From NCBI GenBank assembly GCA_021904315.1, contig CM038915.1:17546001-17610000 (forward strand): a DNA stretch of 64,000 nt. The letters are read 5' to 3'. The notes below the pieces were generated by a model, which worked only from the letters and a program-made list of their open reading frames with translations, searched no databases and was not told the origin of the DNA. This document shows positions 1-13,380 of this stretch, piece by piece; position 1 is the first letter of the stretch; each line of letters starts with the position of its first letter. Made by a program: the position numbers and the translations under genes. The DNA is from Sphagnum magellanicum. Lineage: Eukaryota; Streptophyta; Sphagnopsida; Sphagnales; Sphagnaceae.

Positions 1-613
1 AACGCAATTCGAATCCACTTGCATGTAACCCATCATTGGAACCAAAGGTTAACTACCAATTAGCCCTAGTTCTAAGTTTCTTCAAAAACTTAGGTTTTGA
101 TTCCAAATTTGATTTCAAACATAAGATTCCAAAAATCAGATCCAAAAGCAAACCAAATGATAAGTTTGATTTTCTACAACACTTCTTTAGTAAAAATTTG
201 TATTCTAGAACATATATTTCTGAATTGTACAAAAACTCATATAATTCATGGTTGCAACAACAATTGTGTATTTTCTACACACAATTTCTCATCAAAACAC
301 AACAAAATGCATCAAATGTTTTTCATGCATCAAAACAAAAATTACATGTAAAAATAACATAACACAAAATTATAAATTGTGTATCTCAAGTTCTTCCTTT
401 ACACTCTAAGGAAAAAGAATAATTCAATCTGTCTTCTAAAACATGATTCAAATCTTTGATTACAACCCTAATGTAATTTAATTATCCCTTTATATACCTT
501 GATCTGGCCTTGTTTACTCTTACCATCAAAACTAAAACCAATAGTTTTCACCCTCCAAATCAAGTGATCGCCTAGCATGGGTTCACACTAATAAGTAAGA
601 ATAAAAACTTATA
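1..613. other. AT-rich flank, no gene recognised
   Basis: The stretch has one open frame of about 108 codons from position 36, rich in Lys, Asn, Phe and Ser as expected of translated AT-rich DNA. It shows no domain or motif. I see nothing that supports a gene here. Confidence 0.4.
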
Positions 614-1830
614 CACAAGAAGAAATTCTATCATTTGCAACTAGTCATCATGCAACTATGTGTGACTAGTTGTCAATTGCAACTAAATTAGTTATGCTTG
701 CGATTACAAAATTGATAATCTATATTTTTTGAACCATATGGTTCTATGTTCAACCAACATGCAATTAATGGTGTACAAAATGAACACATATTATAAAAAT
801 AACAACCTAACCTAATACATACTTAATTTAATATATTCAATATATTTACATAGGCTATGTATAATAGTATTATATTTTTAATAGTAAAATTAAATCCATG
901 CTAACTAAGATAAAATTTAAGCCAAACTAACTTAAGCTCAATTAATTATGGTTAAACTAACTAGGAAGCTACACTAATGATGGTTAAACTATTTAAAAAG
1001 CTAAAATAATGATGGCTAAACTAATTAATTGGAGATATTAATAATATTTTTAATTATGTTAAAATACCTATGGTTGATAGGTCACACTACCTAACCTCTA
1101 AATACCTTAAACCTCTAATTGCTAGCTATATATGCTAATATACCTAGGCCTACACTAGCTAGCTTAACTTATCTTAAGGTACCTAACTAGGTTAATCAAG
1201 TAATTTGGGCTAGAGTAGGTTAAGTACCTAGCTAATTAGCTATTAGCCCAAGCTATGTAATTAAATATAATAATAATATCAGAATAATAATAAATACTTA
1301 AATAATATTATTTATAATAATCAATATTTTATATTATTTTATATTATTTTAAATATAATATGGTAATATTAGACATAATTTTTTATTATTATTATTATTA
1401 TTAAATAATAACTATAATCATATAATCAGATTAGTATTATTACCTATAATAATTAGTATTTCTTGTAAGTAAACTAGGTTAATATAACATATATATTAAA
1501 TAATAGTTGTAATTAGATTAGTTATGCTTGCAACTAAAATGGTTATCTCATTTTTTTGTCATACCTTTCACTTTTCTAAATTAAATCCACTAGAAATAGT
1601 TCAAATGCAAATGCCTTTTGGGATGAACCAATAAAAGAAGTTGAACTTTAAAAGTTAAACCCAAAATTAAAAAAAGATATCCTTAACCTACCTAATTAGC
1701 CTAGGCCTACTTATCTTCCTATTTAGGCTTATTCATCTACCTACCTACCTTGATTAAACAAACCTAGCTACCTAGATGCCACATGTCACCATCATATAAA
1801 CCTCAAATTTGACGATTTAAATTTAACATA
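614..1830 (+). mobile_element. Degraded CACTA-like element, left part
   Basis: The left edge (CACAAGAAGAAATT, then TCATTTGCAAC) and the next 280 bases align with the left end of the complete CACTA element at 58451, including the subterminal GCAAC motifs and the later TATAATAGTATTATAT stretch. Positions 890-1030 carry the same kind of GGCTAAACTAATTA short repeats as that element. Positions 1690-1830 match its CCTACCTA and CCACATGTCACC region near 60330-60420. The last ~500 bases and the right terminus are not recognisable. No coding region is visible, so this is a non-autonomous or badly worn copy. Confidence 0.6.
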
Positions 1831-2079
1831 TATAAGCATTGGTCATTTTAACCCTTTAAAAGTTTTTTTCTATTATGGATTTGGATAGTGACTATTACTC
1901 GTAAAGACATAAATGGTCTTTGAGTGTTTAAAAGGACTTTCATGACGCAATACATAACACTAAAGAAGTCATGAATCAATGAGGCCAAAATGAAAGATAT
2001 CACCCACCATAGTGCCATATTGGATACCCAGTTTATATGATTCACATGCTCCTCTTCCTAGTTGCAAGCTTAGATGACA

Positions 2080-5000
2080 CACATTTTTGCTATGACCTTC
2101 ATCAAAGAAAATCCTCAAAACACATCATTGGTTGACATGGATTTGGAGCTCAACATTAACTTCTTAGAAGCTTGGGCATCTGATTTGCAATGCACTACCT
2201 TCAAACATGCTTGAATGAAAGTGATTGGTAGGTCATTAAGGGGCAACAAACCCTTGCACAAATTCCTCTGGGATTACTTGAAATTGCACATGCATGATTC
2301 AGTTGATTAAATCAACCTCCTTACTCAAGGTTTTTTTGAGTTTTCCTTCACAAAAAAGAAGCGCGCCAAGGAGGTCCATAAGATAACCACTATAAAATGG
2401 AGTGCATGCCTTTCATTTTCTACAAATACTAGCCTCATTTTGATCTAGCCTACTAGAGGGGTAGGCTTGTAATTGTCACACGTAGTCAACGTACAATTTC
2501 TAAACCTCAACAAAACCTCTTACAACACAAAACCCCTCACGCATATGGCAAGCAAAATAGGGGAGGTTTTGGAACTAGAGGTGTTGGATTTTTACATCAA
2601 ATGGCCCAAGGGACAAATGATTATGGTAGAAATGGCCAACCTAAAGAAATTAACATCAAAATTCCTTCACTTGAAGGAATAATCCTAGGGATCATAATCT
2701 CATAGAAAATAATTTATTTAGGGCTTTTGAACCAATGTGTAAGACCCTTTTCTACTTGTCATCTTGCATTCTACATGCCACACCAAGCTCTTCACATCGC
2801 TTCTTTAACTCCTAGTTACCTGCACACCCCATGACACACTTGTTAGTCCAAATGTTTCAACCACTTAAAACAAACTCAAACTCTCTACTTAATCTTGTTA
2901 AATGTGTTAACAATATTAAATCCTAGTCTAACTTGGAGCCACTCGAAAAGCCTTTTGTTCCCAAGGCCCCTTCAAACCAACTCTCCAAATTAGCCCAACA
3001 AGATTAAAATTAAAACAACACCAAGTTGTCCTAAGGCCAACCTTTTCCCAATAACCTCGAAACTTTATAGGACCAACTCCTAATCATCCTAAGTGTTTTA
3101 ATGAACTAATCCCTTTGGGTTAGTCTAGGACAACATTCAATCGTTCATTGAGGGTTTTAAAGGGATATTGCCCCACACTATGGTCCCGAAGACAACCCCC
3201 AATCATCCTCTTGCCCAATGCAAGGCTAAGTTTGCCACTTTAACCATCCTAGAATTTTAAGCCCATGTTCCACCCTACTCTTTAACCTCATAAAACCATT
3301 ACTAGCATAACACTTATGCCACCTAATGCCTCACTAAGGTCATCTCAACATGAGGCTCATTCCACTTATGTGGAAGGGCATATCATAGTGTAGGTGGTGC
3401 TGGAACTTTGGCCATTTTGCTAGGGTTTGCACAACACACAAGGCATTGGTTTGGGAAGGATTCAATTCACCTAATGTAGACCAAACCTTGCCAACCACTT
3501 GGAAGGATAAAGTGGTTATGGGGTCCAAGTTAAAGGGGCTTAAAAAGCTTGGGTGTCGAAGTAAAATTCTTTGTGGAAAAAAACTAAGAGAGTTAAAATG
3601 GAGGCCTAGGTTGCCTACCTTCACAACATACCCAAAATCCCTCAAGTCTTAAGACTTCCAAACCCACTAAGTTAAAGAAAAAAACCTTAGACTTTGTAAT
3701 GACGAAACAAAGTGAAGGGCGAACAAAGGGGCAAAAACCTCACCTACAAAGGAGGATCTTATTGGATCACAAGCTATTGATAGGGAGTGGGAACCAAACA
3801 TGTTTAGTGGAAAAAGCATGGCGGTGCCCTTACATGTCAGCCAAGAATTTAAATTTTGTGATGCTAGCAAGGAGTTTGGAATTGAAACCAAATTTGCACT
3901 TTTGCCCACAATCACCTTGGCAACAAGGAAAGGGAAGCTAATTGGTAGCTGATTTGATGTTACCAAGATTCCTAAACATTTTAGAATCAAAAAATTATTT
4001 TTTGACTTGTCTTTGGATTTTAAAAATAGAATTCGAATAAATTAGAAATTGTAACTTTTAAATAACTCAATTACAATTGGATGAAAAGGAGCCAAACTCA
4101 ACTCTCTAGCAAGGTGAGGAACCAACCTTGGACCCAATACATTTTAGAATGGAAGGTTTTCAAGGGAAAGAAAAAATTTAGAAGAAGAAGGAAAGGTTTC
4201 TCCAACCAAAGGTGTAGGGAGGAAAGGAGGCAACCATTGACTTTAATCTAACTTTGATGCATCATTCATATTCAAATAAGAGAAGGCTAAACTACTCCAC
4301 TTTAAACCCTTCATTTTTTTTGAAGCTTTAAACATCAACCCATTACTTGATTCCCAAGAATTCAAAACACATTTATGGCATGTCCTTAATAAAATTTTAG
4401 AAGGCACAATTGAAATATTTATTTGCTGCAAATTGACAAATATTCCTAGCTTACCTATTAGTATCAGGTTGGATGATGACATGATGGATCAATGGATCGT
4501 GGTCTCCACCAAGGTTGAATTAAAAGCTCACATCTCCATTGAGTTATTAAAAAACATTTGAAGATACCACTAAAATTAGATTTCAACAAAGATTTCCAAT
4601 TTAAATGGTATTAGTGTTCAAACTCAGAAAGGGAGGGTTTCAAGTGCACAATTTTAAAATGTGTAACTCATTTTTAAATATGAAAAAGAAAGAAAAATTA
4701 AAATGAATGGGCTTGAACAAGCTGAACAATTCAATATGTTAAATAACTCAATGAAGTTTGTTGGTCCAACCCACATCTTGTTGACAAAGAAGGGTTTTTT
4801 TTTAAGGGCAACCAATCATTTAGTTGATGCAAAATGGTAACTTTTTACTTGTAAGGAGTTCAGAAGAGGGCAACAACTTTATCCATATTGATAAAGTGTT
4901 AAAATAGATATTTTAACCATAAAAAGATGTTGTTTGAAGTTTGGAAGGTAATTCCTTCCAACCCACCTTTTCATTTTTGTGTGTTTTTTATGTTTCTAAA

Positions 5001-8000
5001 GTAGTTTAGTTTTTCTAGATAGAAGACAAGTTTGCCTTCCAAAGGGCAACCCATGATCCATTTGTTTTCTTATTTTGGAATTTATTTGTTTCTTACTTAA
5101 TAGTTGCCTACCTTCACCATGGCAAGGTTATTGGGTCCATGGTTATATATTGAAACCACCCATTACATTGTGGGGGGTGATTTTAACCATTTGGTAAAGG
5201 TGGATTAGATCAGAAGCATTAGCCAACGATTTTAAAAAAAAAAGGGAAACCAGTTCTTGGCACCATTTCACCCTTCAATATGGCCTTGTTGATGCTTGGG
5301 AATTAGAAAACTTTGGAAAGATGTTGAAAAAGACATACACCTTTGACAATGGCTAATTTAGACACACCTCAACTTTCTCTAGAATTGACAAAGTTTTGGT
5401 TTCATAAGAGCTCAACATAAAGGGGGGCATATTTGAAATTATTGTTTTGGTTCAAATGTGACAAAAAATAAGGCACACAATAATCAAAACAAGGAACACA
5501 TATATTAAATGGTAAAGCCTATCTCAGAATTACCCATTGGCTTTAAGCTAGAAACCACCTAAATTTTTGCTATCATTAATAATGAAAGGCTTGAGGTTTA
5601 TAAAGGGTCAAATTTCTCATATCTCTTTCTTTTGAGCCCACTAGCCTTCTTGCTCTTCTCAATTACTTTAGACCACATAAACCCCCAAAACAACATTAAA
5701 CTTCCAAAAGAACCCAAGTCCAGGGTTACACTTTGTAATATAAACCCTTGAGTCCAAATAGATTGCATAAACCATTATTCATAACACCACCCCTCAAATT
5801 GAACATACATAAAAAAAATAAAATAACACACTTCAACTCCCCATTGATTGTTTCACAAGTCTTACAAAGAACCATAACCCCCTTTCATGATCCACCTCGT
5901 AAAATTTGATGGAATGTGACTATTTTTCGGAATTTCTAGTAATTAGGGTGCTTTTTCATAATATGCATATCAACAACATTCACACACAAATCGACCCGAC
6001 ACACACACATTAAGAAGATTATAGACTGCTCTTGAAACCCCTAAGATCTTCATCATCCCCCTTGTAATCAACCTTCAAATCCACCTCTTAGACAAAATTC
6101 TTGTTTATCAAAATAAATGGCATAATGGATTATTTAGTACTTTTGTTTCAACCCAAAAATCTAGCCTTTTTCCTCTTTCTTTTATTCTTTCCATCATTAA
6201 AAAAAAAAACCAAAAATAAAATAAAATCCCCCTTCCCCACTTATTTGCCTTCCTGTTCTTCTTTCTTTAGCTCCACAATGAAAATTCTACCGACTCCCCA
6301 TTGCTTGGCAGCTCCCTTGCATCCAGTAATATCCACTCCAGCTCACTCATCCCAAATATAAAAAAATGACACAAAAACATAAAAGCCATAAACACCATCA
6401 CATTTCCATCACTCCTTTTCCTTGTTTCCATCGCTATCGTGCATAAACACCCTAGCCAAAAACATGAAAAAACATTCTTCTTAAAAACCTTAAGACTTTT
6501 CCCCATTCACATCCAAACCCTAAAATTAAAAATTTGTTACACAAAAACTTTCCAACCACTTTTTCTTCATGTGAATAATATAATTCCAACAAAGGACCTC
6601 CAGGTTCACACAACAATACCTTGAATAACCTTGTTGGGAAAATAGAAAAAAAAAACGAAATGTTCCAAGCTTGGAAAGGGGAGGGGAAAAAACCTTCATT
6701 CACGACAAAGGATGAGTTGACTAACTAGAGGTAGTTATTGGTACGGTCACTAGGTGCAATACATCCATGACAAAGGAATTGAGGAAGGCAAAAAGAACCT
6801 TAGTGAGATGCCTACAAAATAAATAAAAATCCCTTGCAAAAATTCAACTCTAAAGAAAGCCCACAAACCTTAGCATTAGAAGCATTTTTTCAAGTTTACA
6901 AGTTAAGCTAGTTAAGATCCTCCAAGCTTCTGTGGAACACTCCTTTCATAATTCATCAACAAGTTGGATGAGGTATGAGAATTCATGCTCCAAAATGTTT
7001 TTTGACTTCCATTGCATTGGGAGAAAGAAGACTCTTATAAAGGAACTAGTGGCCAATGATATCTCCATTACCTGGCCAAGCTAACCTTTCAACATCCATC
7101 AACCAACTTTACACAAATCTTTACAAAGCCAGTGACCTTAGTGATGAAACTTTTGCAACCCAAACTTGTTGGGAAAGTGTCCCTTCCTTGGTCATTAAAT
7201 CAATGAACCAAGGGCTAGTTAAGGAAATTGTGCTAAAGGAGGTCAATTAAACAATTGCATTGTTGCCAAAAGGGGAAGCCCCATGAGTGAATGGGTTGAC
7301 TACATAATTCTTTCAAATTAACAGTGAGGTCTTGGCCCTTTATTTGTTGGCAGCCTTCCATGTTATGTTCTTTTTGGGTAAAACCTCAAAATTAAGTTAT
7401 TTTAATAGGGTTTATAAACCTTAAACCCTAAACCTCAATAACTTTTATTCTTAAATTTGGTGAACATTCCAAGATTGGGAATTAGTGTTTCATCATTTTT
7501 TTAGGAAATATCTATAAGCTCTTAGCCTTGGAAGAATTCAATTGTTTTCCCATATTGTCATTAGACCCAATTAAATAGGCTTTGTTATTTAACATATGCC
7601 ATCTTAGACAACAATTTTCAAACCCAAGAAGTAATGGAATTGGTGATCGAAAGTAATGAACTTGGAACTTGATTTGATTTTTTGGATTTTGAAAAAACCT
7701 TTAACAAAATTAATTGAGACTTTTTGTTTAAAGCCCTAGAAAAGCTTAAGGTCAATCAACTATGGATCAAATGGGTTTCCTCCTTGTATTGGTTTTTCAC
7801 ACTTGTTGTCAAGGTTAAGGCGGGGATGTCAATGATCCTTTCCATCTTTCCAAGTTTATTCACTAGGGTTAACCCCTGGCGCCTTTCCTCTTCATCTTGG
7901 CCACCGATGTTCTAGGTTACTCCTTGGACAACTAGAACCATGGCATATAAAGGCTCAAGCTCTCTAAAGGGAGGACTCTCAATGATTAGCCCTTTGAAGC

Positions 8001-8460
8001 CCTCTGGCAAAATTGGTGGCAAGAGGCATGACTCCTAGGGTTTGTTTATTCGCTCCTTTGGGATTTAAGGGAATGGCATTCAAAGTCCCCTAATAACTTT
8101 GTTGGGACCTTCCATTCTTTGGATATCCTTCAAAAATTTGTTACTCGACCAATGTGGGCAAGAAACCAACAACTCCCAATCTCATTGCCTTCATTTAATA
8201 ATACAACTTGTCTCGTGTGAATCCCTAGCAAATTATTTCTAAGTTAACGGCATCCCTCCTACCCCTCTCTCTTGGGACTTTATTTTCCTTGGTGATATCA
8301 TCAAGCCATGAACTGAAATTGATTTTTAAACCTTTTTTTAAGACCCACAAGGGAGTTTTGTTGTATGATAATCATCCCCTAGACATTGTCAAATCTTTTA
8401 TTATGTTTTTAACAATATGGGCTAAGAGATGTAAATAACATTTTGATGATGAATATTCTA
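2080..8460 (+). mobile_element. Decayed plant L1-type LINE
   Basis: Translated pieces in order match a plant L1-type LINE. About 2160-2680 resembles the ORF1 nucleic-acid-binding region (DUF4283-like), with a GFFEFSFTKKKRAKEV segment. About 5180-5400 resembles the C-terminal half of the AP-endonuclease, with a GGDFNHLVKVD motif and a RIDKVLVS motif. About 7050-7380 is the lead-in to the reverse transcriptase, with a LLPKGEAP segment (family LP.GKAPG.DG) and FFQ. About 7680-8000 is the reverse transcriptase core, with the family pattern WIKWVSSLY and LATDVLG in shifted frames. Frames change often and stops are common, so the copy is old and dead. The 3' end and poly(A) are not clear. A segment at about 5430-6720 has no LINE similarity and may be a later insertion. 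Confidence 0.72.
5430..6720. other. Unexplained segment inside the LINE
   Basis: This lies between the endonuclease-like and reverse-transcriptase-like parts of the LINE. It has C-rich, pyrimidine-rich text unlike the flanks (for example 6040-6300). The open frames (up to 86 codons) show no motif. It could be a nested insertion, but I found no clear terminal repeats. Confidence 0.3.
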
Positions 8461-8490
8461 AGAGTAAGATACTTCAACATGCTTGGACCT

Positions 8491-8693
8491 CCATAGTACC
8501 TTGGCCAATTTGACACTAATTATATTATTTTCAGAAAATTTGAAATTTTGAAAAATTATTTCTTACAAATCAAAAAATATTTTGAAAGATGATAGTGAAT
8601 ATTTAAGAATATTCCGTTTTCCAGAATTAATTTTTCAAAATTAATTCATTGATTATTCGATGGACATGTGTTGAAATGGCCAAGGTACTACGG
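8491..8693. mobile_element. MITE with TAGTACCTTGGCCA ends
   Basis: Terminal inverted repeats of about 20 bp (TAGTACCTTGGCCAATTT against AAATGGCCAAGGTACTA) enclose an AT-rich core of about 200 bp. A second copy at 48024-48228 shares both ends and the core, including TGAATATTTA and TTATTCGATG. A target duplication is not clear. The family is unassigned. Confidence 0.7.
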
Positions 8694-10130
8694 GTAGTAT
8701 GGACACATCTTTTAGGATTGTTTGGTGACATATGGATATTTTTGGGGCTAGTGATGAAACCATTAACTAGTGCTTCCTACCCCCAATGTATTTCTTTGAT
8801 TTTGATTAATTTGTGATGCAATTGCTGCCATTTTCCCTTTTGTGATTCCCCTAGATACCCCTTATGACTCATCATGTATCAACCTTACTTGAATTAATAC
8901 ATGGTTTAACCTTGGTAATTCATTAATAAAGAAGTACATCCCATATATAGGAAAATTTTAAAAATTAGGTAAAGGATAACTTTTATGGACTAATTTTCCC
9001 TTAATCCATAAGATGGTTAGCTAAGGAACTAGAACCCGACAAAAAATTATTCCTTAATCATTTTTTATCCATTTGTCATAGTGTGCTAGTGAGTATTGAT
9101 TCAATTTGGTGCATATAAGTACTCCAATGGTTGAAAGAGAGAGAAGCTTGAACCCCCAAAAAAGTTGGGGCCTAATAAATTAATTCAAAAATTCTCCTTA
9201 ATCCCATACTAAGTCCCAGCCCTTGTAATTTCAATTTCATCCCCTATTTTCAATTATTTGTAAAGTCCCCATAACTGGGACTGAAATCACAAAACTAAGC
9301 ACCAATGATGAAAATAGGGGTGAAATAAAAATTGAATTTATTTTCACAATTTGTTTTAAGACGCACACTTGAGCAACTTATTTGAATTTTTTTTTTAACA
9401 TTAAAAAAAAAAAAAAGCCATCACTGTAAGGACTTTTTAGGGTTTGCATGTTTGGGCTTTTTTTTTTCCTCATGTGCACTACAATGCTACTTTAGGGATT
9501 CCACTATGGACTACATTGAATTATGTTTAGGTTTCCTTTAGACACAATTATATAAGTGGGTTTCTCTAGTTTTCATTTTCACATTTGAATTTGTGGGAGT
9601 TCCATTCTATTTGCTCATTCAGTTGAGGTTCATCTAACTTTATTTTTCCTTAAGGTTATTCATATATTTATATTTTACCTTATGAATTTTTTTCATTTTC
9701 ATTTAGGAGTTTTTTTTTCTTTTTATTTTGGTTTCTTGTTTTTAAAAGGGTTTTCATTTTTTCTTGTTTTTTGAGGTGTGTTTTTATTTTAGTTTATTCT
9801 TTTGTTATTCTAGGGTTTTTCATTTTGTTCTTGTGTTCCATAACCTTTTTTGGGGAGCAATTCCAAGTTTGTTTGAAACCTTAACAAATTTCAATTTGTC
9901 AAAATTTGATGAACTAGCAACATTAGTCATCCTCACCATCCATGCCCATGCAAGATCCATTGGTGAGGCTCATATTATGACATGTTAATAAAATTGAGCA
10001 TATAATAGTGATTGCTATAATTCATCATATTACATAAGAAATGACTATGTAATCATGTATAATGTATTTTCATGAGACTAGAGAAAAAATGTAGTTTGTG
10101 ATGATACAATTTTCATTGCATTCAACATTA
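8694..10130. other. AT-rich spacer, no gene
   Basis: The stretch has T-rich tracts (9660-9800), a fold-back repeat described separately, and an open frame at 9764-9988 that is Phe-rich low-complexity translation. Nothing here resembles a gene. Confidence 0.4.
9210..9345. repeat. Fold-back inverted repeat
   Basis: The left arm (TTTCAATTTCATCCCCTATTTTCA, about 9229-9252) is complementary with few mismatches to the right arm (TGAAAATAGGGGTGAAAT and on, about 9308-9336). The loop contains AGTCCC and GGGACT, which can pair with each other. It looks like a worn MITE. No family is assigned. Confidence 0.5.
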
Positions 10131-10800
10131 AAAAGGTCATAGGTGACAACATTTGATAGTTTACATCTGAAGAATGAACTACTCTTGACACGCATATCTT
10201 GAAGTTCCAAGGTTATGTCAAGTTAATTGATGAGATTTTCATTGACATTCATAAGCCCTAAAACAATGACACCCATAAGTCATGATTCAAAAAACATAAA
10301 AAATATGTATTATATGAACAACATGATGGTCTTAAACCAACATGGATTGTTCATTTACATGGACAACACACATATTTAGGTTCCTTCCATGATGTCAACA
10401 TATCGTGCAAATTACACCCATACAAAAACTAACATTAGTTTTTGGAACATATAAATGAATATTTTGAATATTTAGGTCATATGGGGAAAAAATCGTTTGT
10501 GATGCAATGGTTTGGGAGGCACAAGGTTGCTTGAGCCTAACCTAGATGAACTGCAATCATACAACAAAATGCATGTAAGGTATATAATACAAGTGGAATG
10601 GGGAATTGGGGGGTTAAAATGGAAATGTAGAAGATAAATGAAACATTTTGATTCCATTAAAAAAAAATTCATTTGTTCTTAGTTATAGTTATGAGTAACT
10701 TCCTACATAGACTTTATCCGGAGTTCACATATGAGGTCATTGGCAACCAAATTGAGGACCTAATTAATTATAGTTGGGAGGGGGACTTGTGTTATAGGTT
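10130..10800 (+). mobile_element. PIF/Harbinger transposase remnant
   Basis: Translation in shifting frames gives pieces typical of the DDE endonuclease of PIF/Harbinger (HARBI1-like, DDE_Tnp_4) elements. In order these are GYVKLIDEIFIDIHKP near 10215 (normally around the first catalytic Asp), LGSFHDVNI near 10378, EYFEYLGHMGKKSFVMQ near 10460, YNKMHVRYIIQVEWGIGGLK near 10560-10620 (containing the family's third acidic residue, Glu, in VEWGIGGLK), and FLHRLYPEFTYEVIGNQ near 10690-10750. It is broken by several stops and frame changes. No terminal repeats or target duplication were found. Confidence 0.7.
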
Positions 10801-11788
10801 TGGTACCTCTTTAACCTTTGTTTTAAGTTTTACATTTGTAAAAACTCCTAAATTTACAATTGCTTTGAAATTGATAAGCATCATCTACCTTTCCTTTTGT
10901 ATGGTAACTTCTATATTTGCTTTGAGTATAACCTTTTTTAATCCTTGTTGTTAACCACCATTTCCTATGCCGTGCTAGCAAAGTCATGGGATCATGATTA
11001 CAACATTTTTGCCTTTGTATGTGCCTTGTCACTAGATGTAAATGTAAGGCATGCATTAAATGTTGGAATAAATGTTGATTTGTGGTATCAAGTCATATAG
11101 TGTAAGAAAATTAAGTAGCCTTGGTACTTTGGGTGGGGTAAATTACCATAAATGATTTTTTTTCCCTTTTGAAATGTTTAATGTGGCATGTCCATTTGTT
11201 GCCTTTAATTATGCCAAAAAGGTGAAAGCACGATAAAATATATATAAAAATTTGTTAAAAAACAAGTCAAATTGAGTTTAAATATATTTTTCATTAGAAC
11301 TTTGATGTATTCTACTATAATATTTAAACATTGAAAACTTACAAGTATATTTTAAAGTTACATCATGTTGAAAATGGAGAATATTCAATAATTCATTTAC
11401 TTTTATCTATTTGTACAAGTTTGGACAACCTAAAAAGTAAGAAAAGAAATGTACAATTTAACCAAAAAAATCTATTAAATGCATATTTAATATGTGATTA
11501 ATCAACATTATTGTGATAAAATTAAAGATTATCCTCATGCTAATCATTAAATGAAAAAATGTTTCTATTTTCAATACATTAAAACTTGTTTATGGCTACT
11601 TGTTTTCTTTTGTGATAAGGAGAAAAAATTGTCTACTTTACCTCTCTCAACAAAATGCATAATATTTTTCAAGTTACAATTTTGTTCAATGACAAGATTG
11701 TCACAAGATTATAAAATCACTAGATTTGTTTTTGGATGTCCTACCAAATAAAAATGAAGACCAAGATTTACATTTCAAACAATATTCA

Positions 11789-12545
11789 AACACATCAAAA
11801 GGCTTTAAAAATCCATATGCAATCAATATAAATCATTAAGGCCCCTAAAAAACAATTATCACAATTTTGTCACAATATTATTTTTTGAAATTATACAACT
11901 TTCAACTTCCACCAAGCCAATATTAAAAGAAATTTATATAAATTATATTCAAAATAAGGTAATTCAATTACCAAATGATGCAATTGTCAAAGGAAATTAC
12001 ATTTTTTATTAATATTAAATGATTAAAAATATATTTGTGAGAAAATAGATGTTGTCACAATATATTACAAAATGCAAATATACTCTAAAAATGATTGTAA
12101 AACTTGATGAAGTACTTAATTATATATTGAATACAAATTGATTGTATCATTTCAATCACAATTGAAAAGTTTGACTTGTGTGATTTTACAAAAAACATTT
12201 AAACAAGTTTTTCATTCAAACGAGCATAAATGTGTTGAAAAAAACATTTTGTTAAAAAATTACTTTCATTTGAAAGATAACAAGAATTATCTTATAGGCA
12301 TTTGTATCAAAATCCATTTTATATGTTTTTCAAAATGCTAGATGAAATTTTAAAAATTACCCCCAAAATAATACAAAATATAGTAAAAGAAGTATTTTTT
12401 TTTGCTTAAAGAGTTTCGCTTGTAGTGTGTTTTCACCCTCTACTTAAAACCATACTAAAACACATCAAGAGGCCATAAGATGTCAATATAAACCACTAGA
12501 GCCCTTGAAAGCAAATTGTCACAATTTTGTCCCAAAATTATCACA
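11789..12545. repeat. Diverged direct repeat pair
   Basis: The segment 11789-11890 (ACACATCAAAAGGCTTTAA, later TCACAATTTTGTCACAATAT) aligns with 12459-12545 (ACACATCAAGAGGCCATAA, later TCACAATTTTGTCCCAAAAT). The flanking text at 12597-12675 also resembles 11750-11815, which suggests a worn tandem array or an old transposon with internal repeats. Confidence 0.45.
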
Positions 12546-12874
12546 AATTGGTTAAAGGTTACAAAGTTTTTGGATTTTTTTATTTCATAGCAAATAGAAA
12601 TGGAATTCAAGATTTGAAGTTGAAATAATACCCAAACACTACCATGAAGCTTTAGAAGTTTTAAAAAATTCAAATGGGTAAAACAAATCTTTACTTGATC
12701 ATCATAGACTTATGTTGACCATAACAACCCTCTTGAATGAGCTATAACAACCTTCAAATGGCCATAACAAAACTCAAATGGACAAAATAGATAATAAGTG
12801 AAATAAGGTAGACCTTAAATGACCCAAACTACCTTAATTAATGTAATTAGACCTCAAATTAGTCATGACAATCC

Positions 12875-13380
12875 CTAATTGGTGAAAACAAAGTCCAATT
12901 ATTGTATTTAAAGATCTAGTGGTTACACCATATTTCAAATATGTGAAATGGTGCTTCCAAAGTTTAACTTTACTATATTCAAATACGAAATTAGATTGGT
13001 GAAAATGAAGCCCTTGTTCTTGTATTCAAAGATCAAATTAAATAACCAAACTTCAAGTTGGCAAAGACAAACCTTAATTGATGTGCTCAATCCTAATTGG
13101 TGAAAACCAATCTTTTTCAACTTTTCAATGTTGCTAACATGGGGATCATTAATAACAACATAATTGGCTATAGAGTATATTTTAATTTTTTTTTTCAACA
13201 TCCTTTTATATTGTGGCTACCTATTAATCTACCTAGTGATTAATTTATTTTTTCAAAATCTTATGAATTTAAGTCATTTTATTCAGAACAATTATACCAC
13301 TAGACTTGTGGTTGAAGAATCAAACACCAAAATTTATGCTTAGACCCTAATTGGTGAAAACAAACCCCGATTGCTATTGT
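12875..13380. repeat. Degenerate tandem, about 110 bp period
   Basis: The motif CCTAATTGGTGAAAACAAA recurs at about 12875, 12987 (variant), 13090 and 13346. In the first two units it is followed by a TTGTATTtAAAGATC block. Spacing is near 105-112 bp for the first three copies. Confidence 0.4.

Noticed and set aside
1-30. TTCGAATCC near the first bases as a tRNA T-loop
   Set aside because: The flanking bases do not form the expected stem with certainty and the rest of any tRNA would lie outside the window.
36-362. 108-codon open frame at the window start
   Set aside because: It is Lys/Asn/Phe/Ser-rich translation of AT-rich DNA with no motif and no splice-consistent neighbours.
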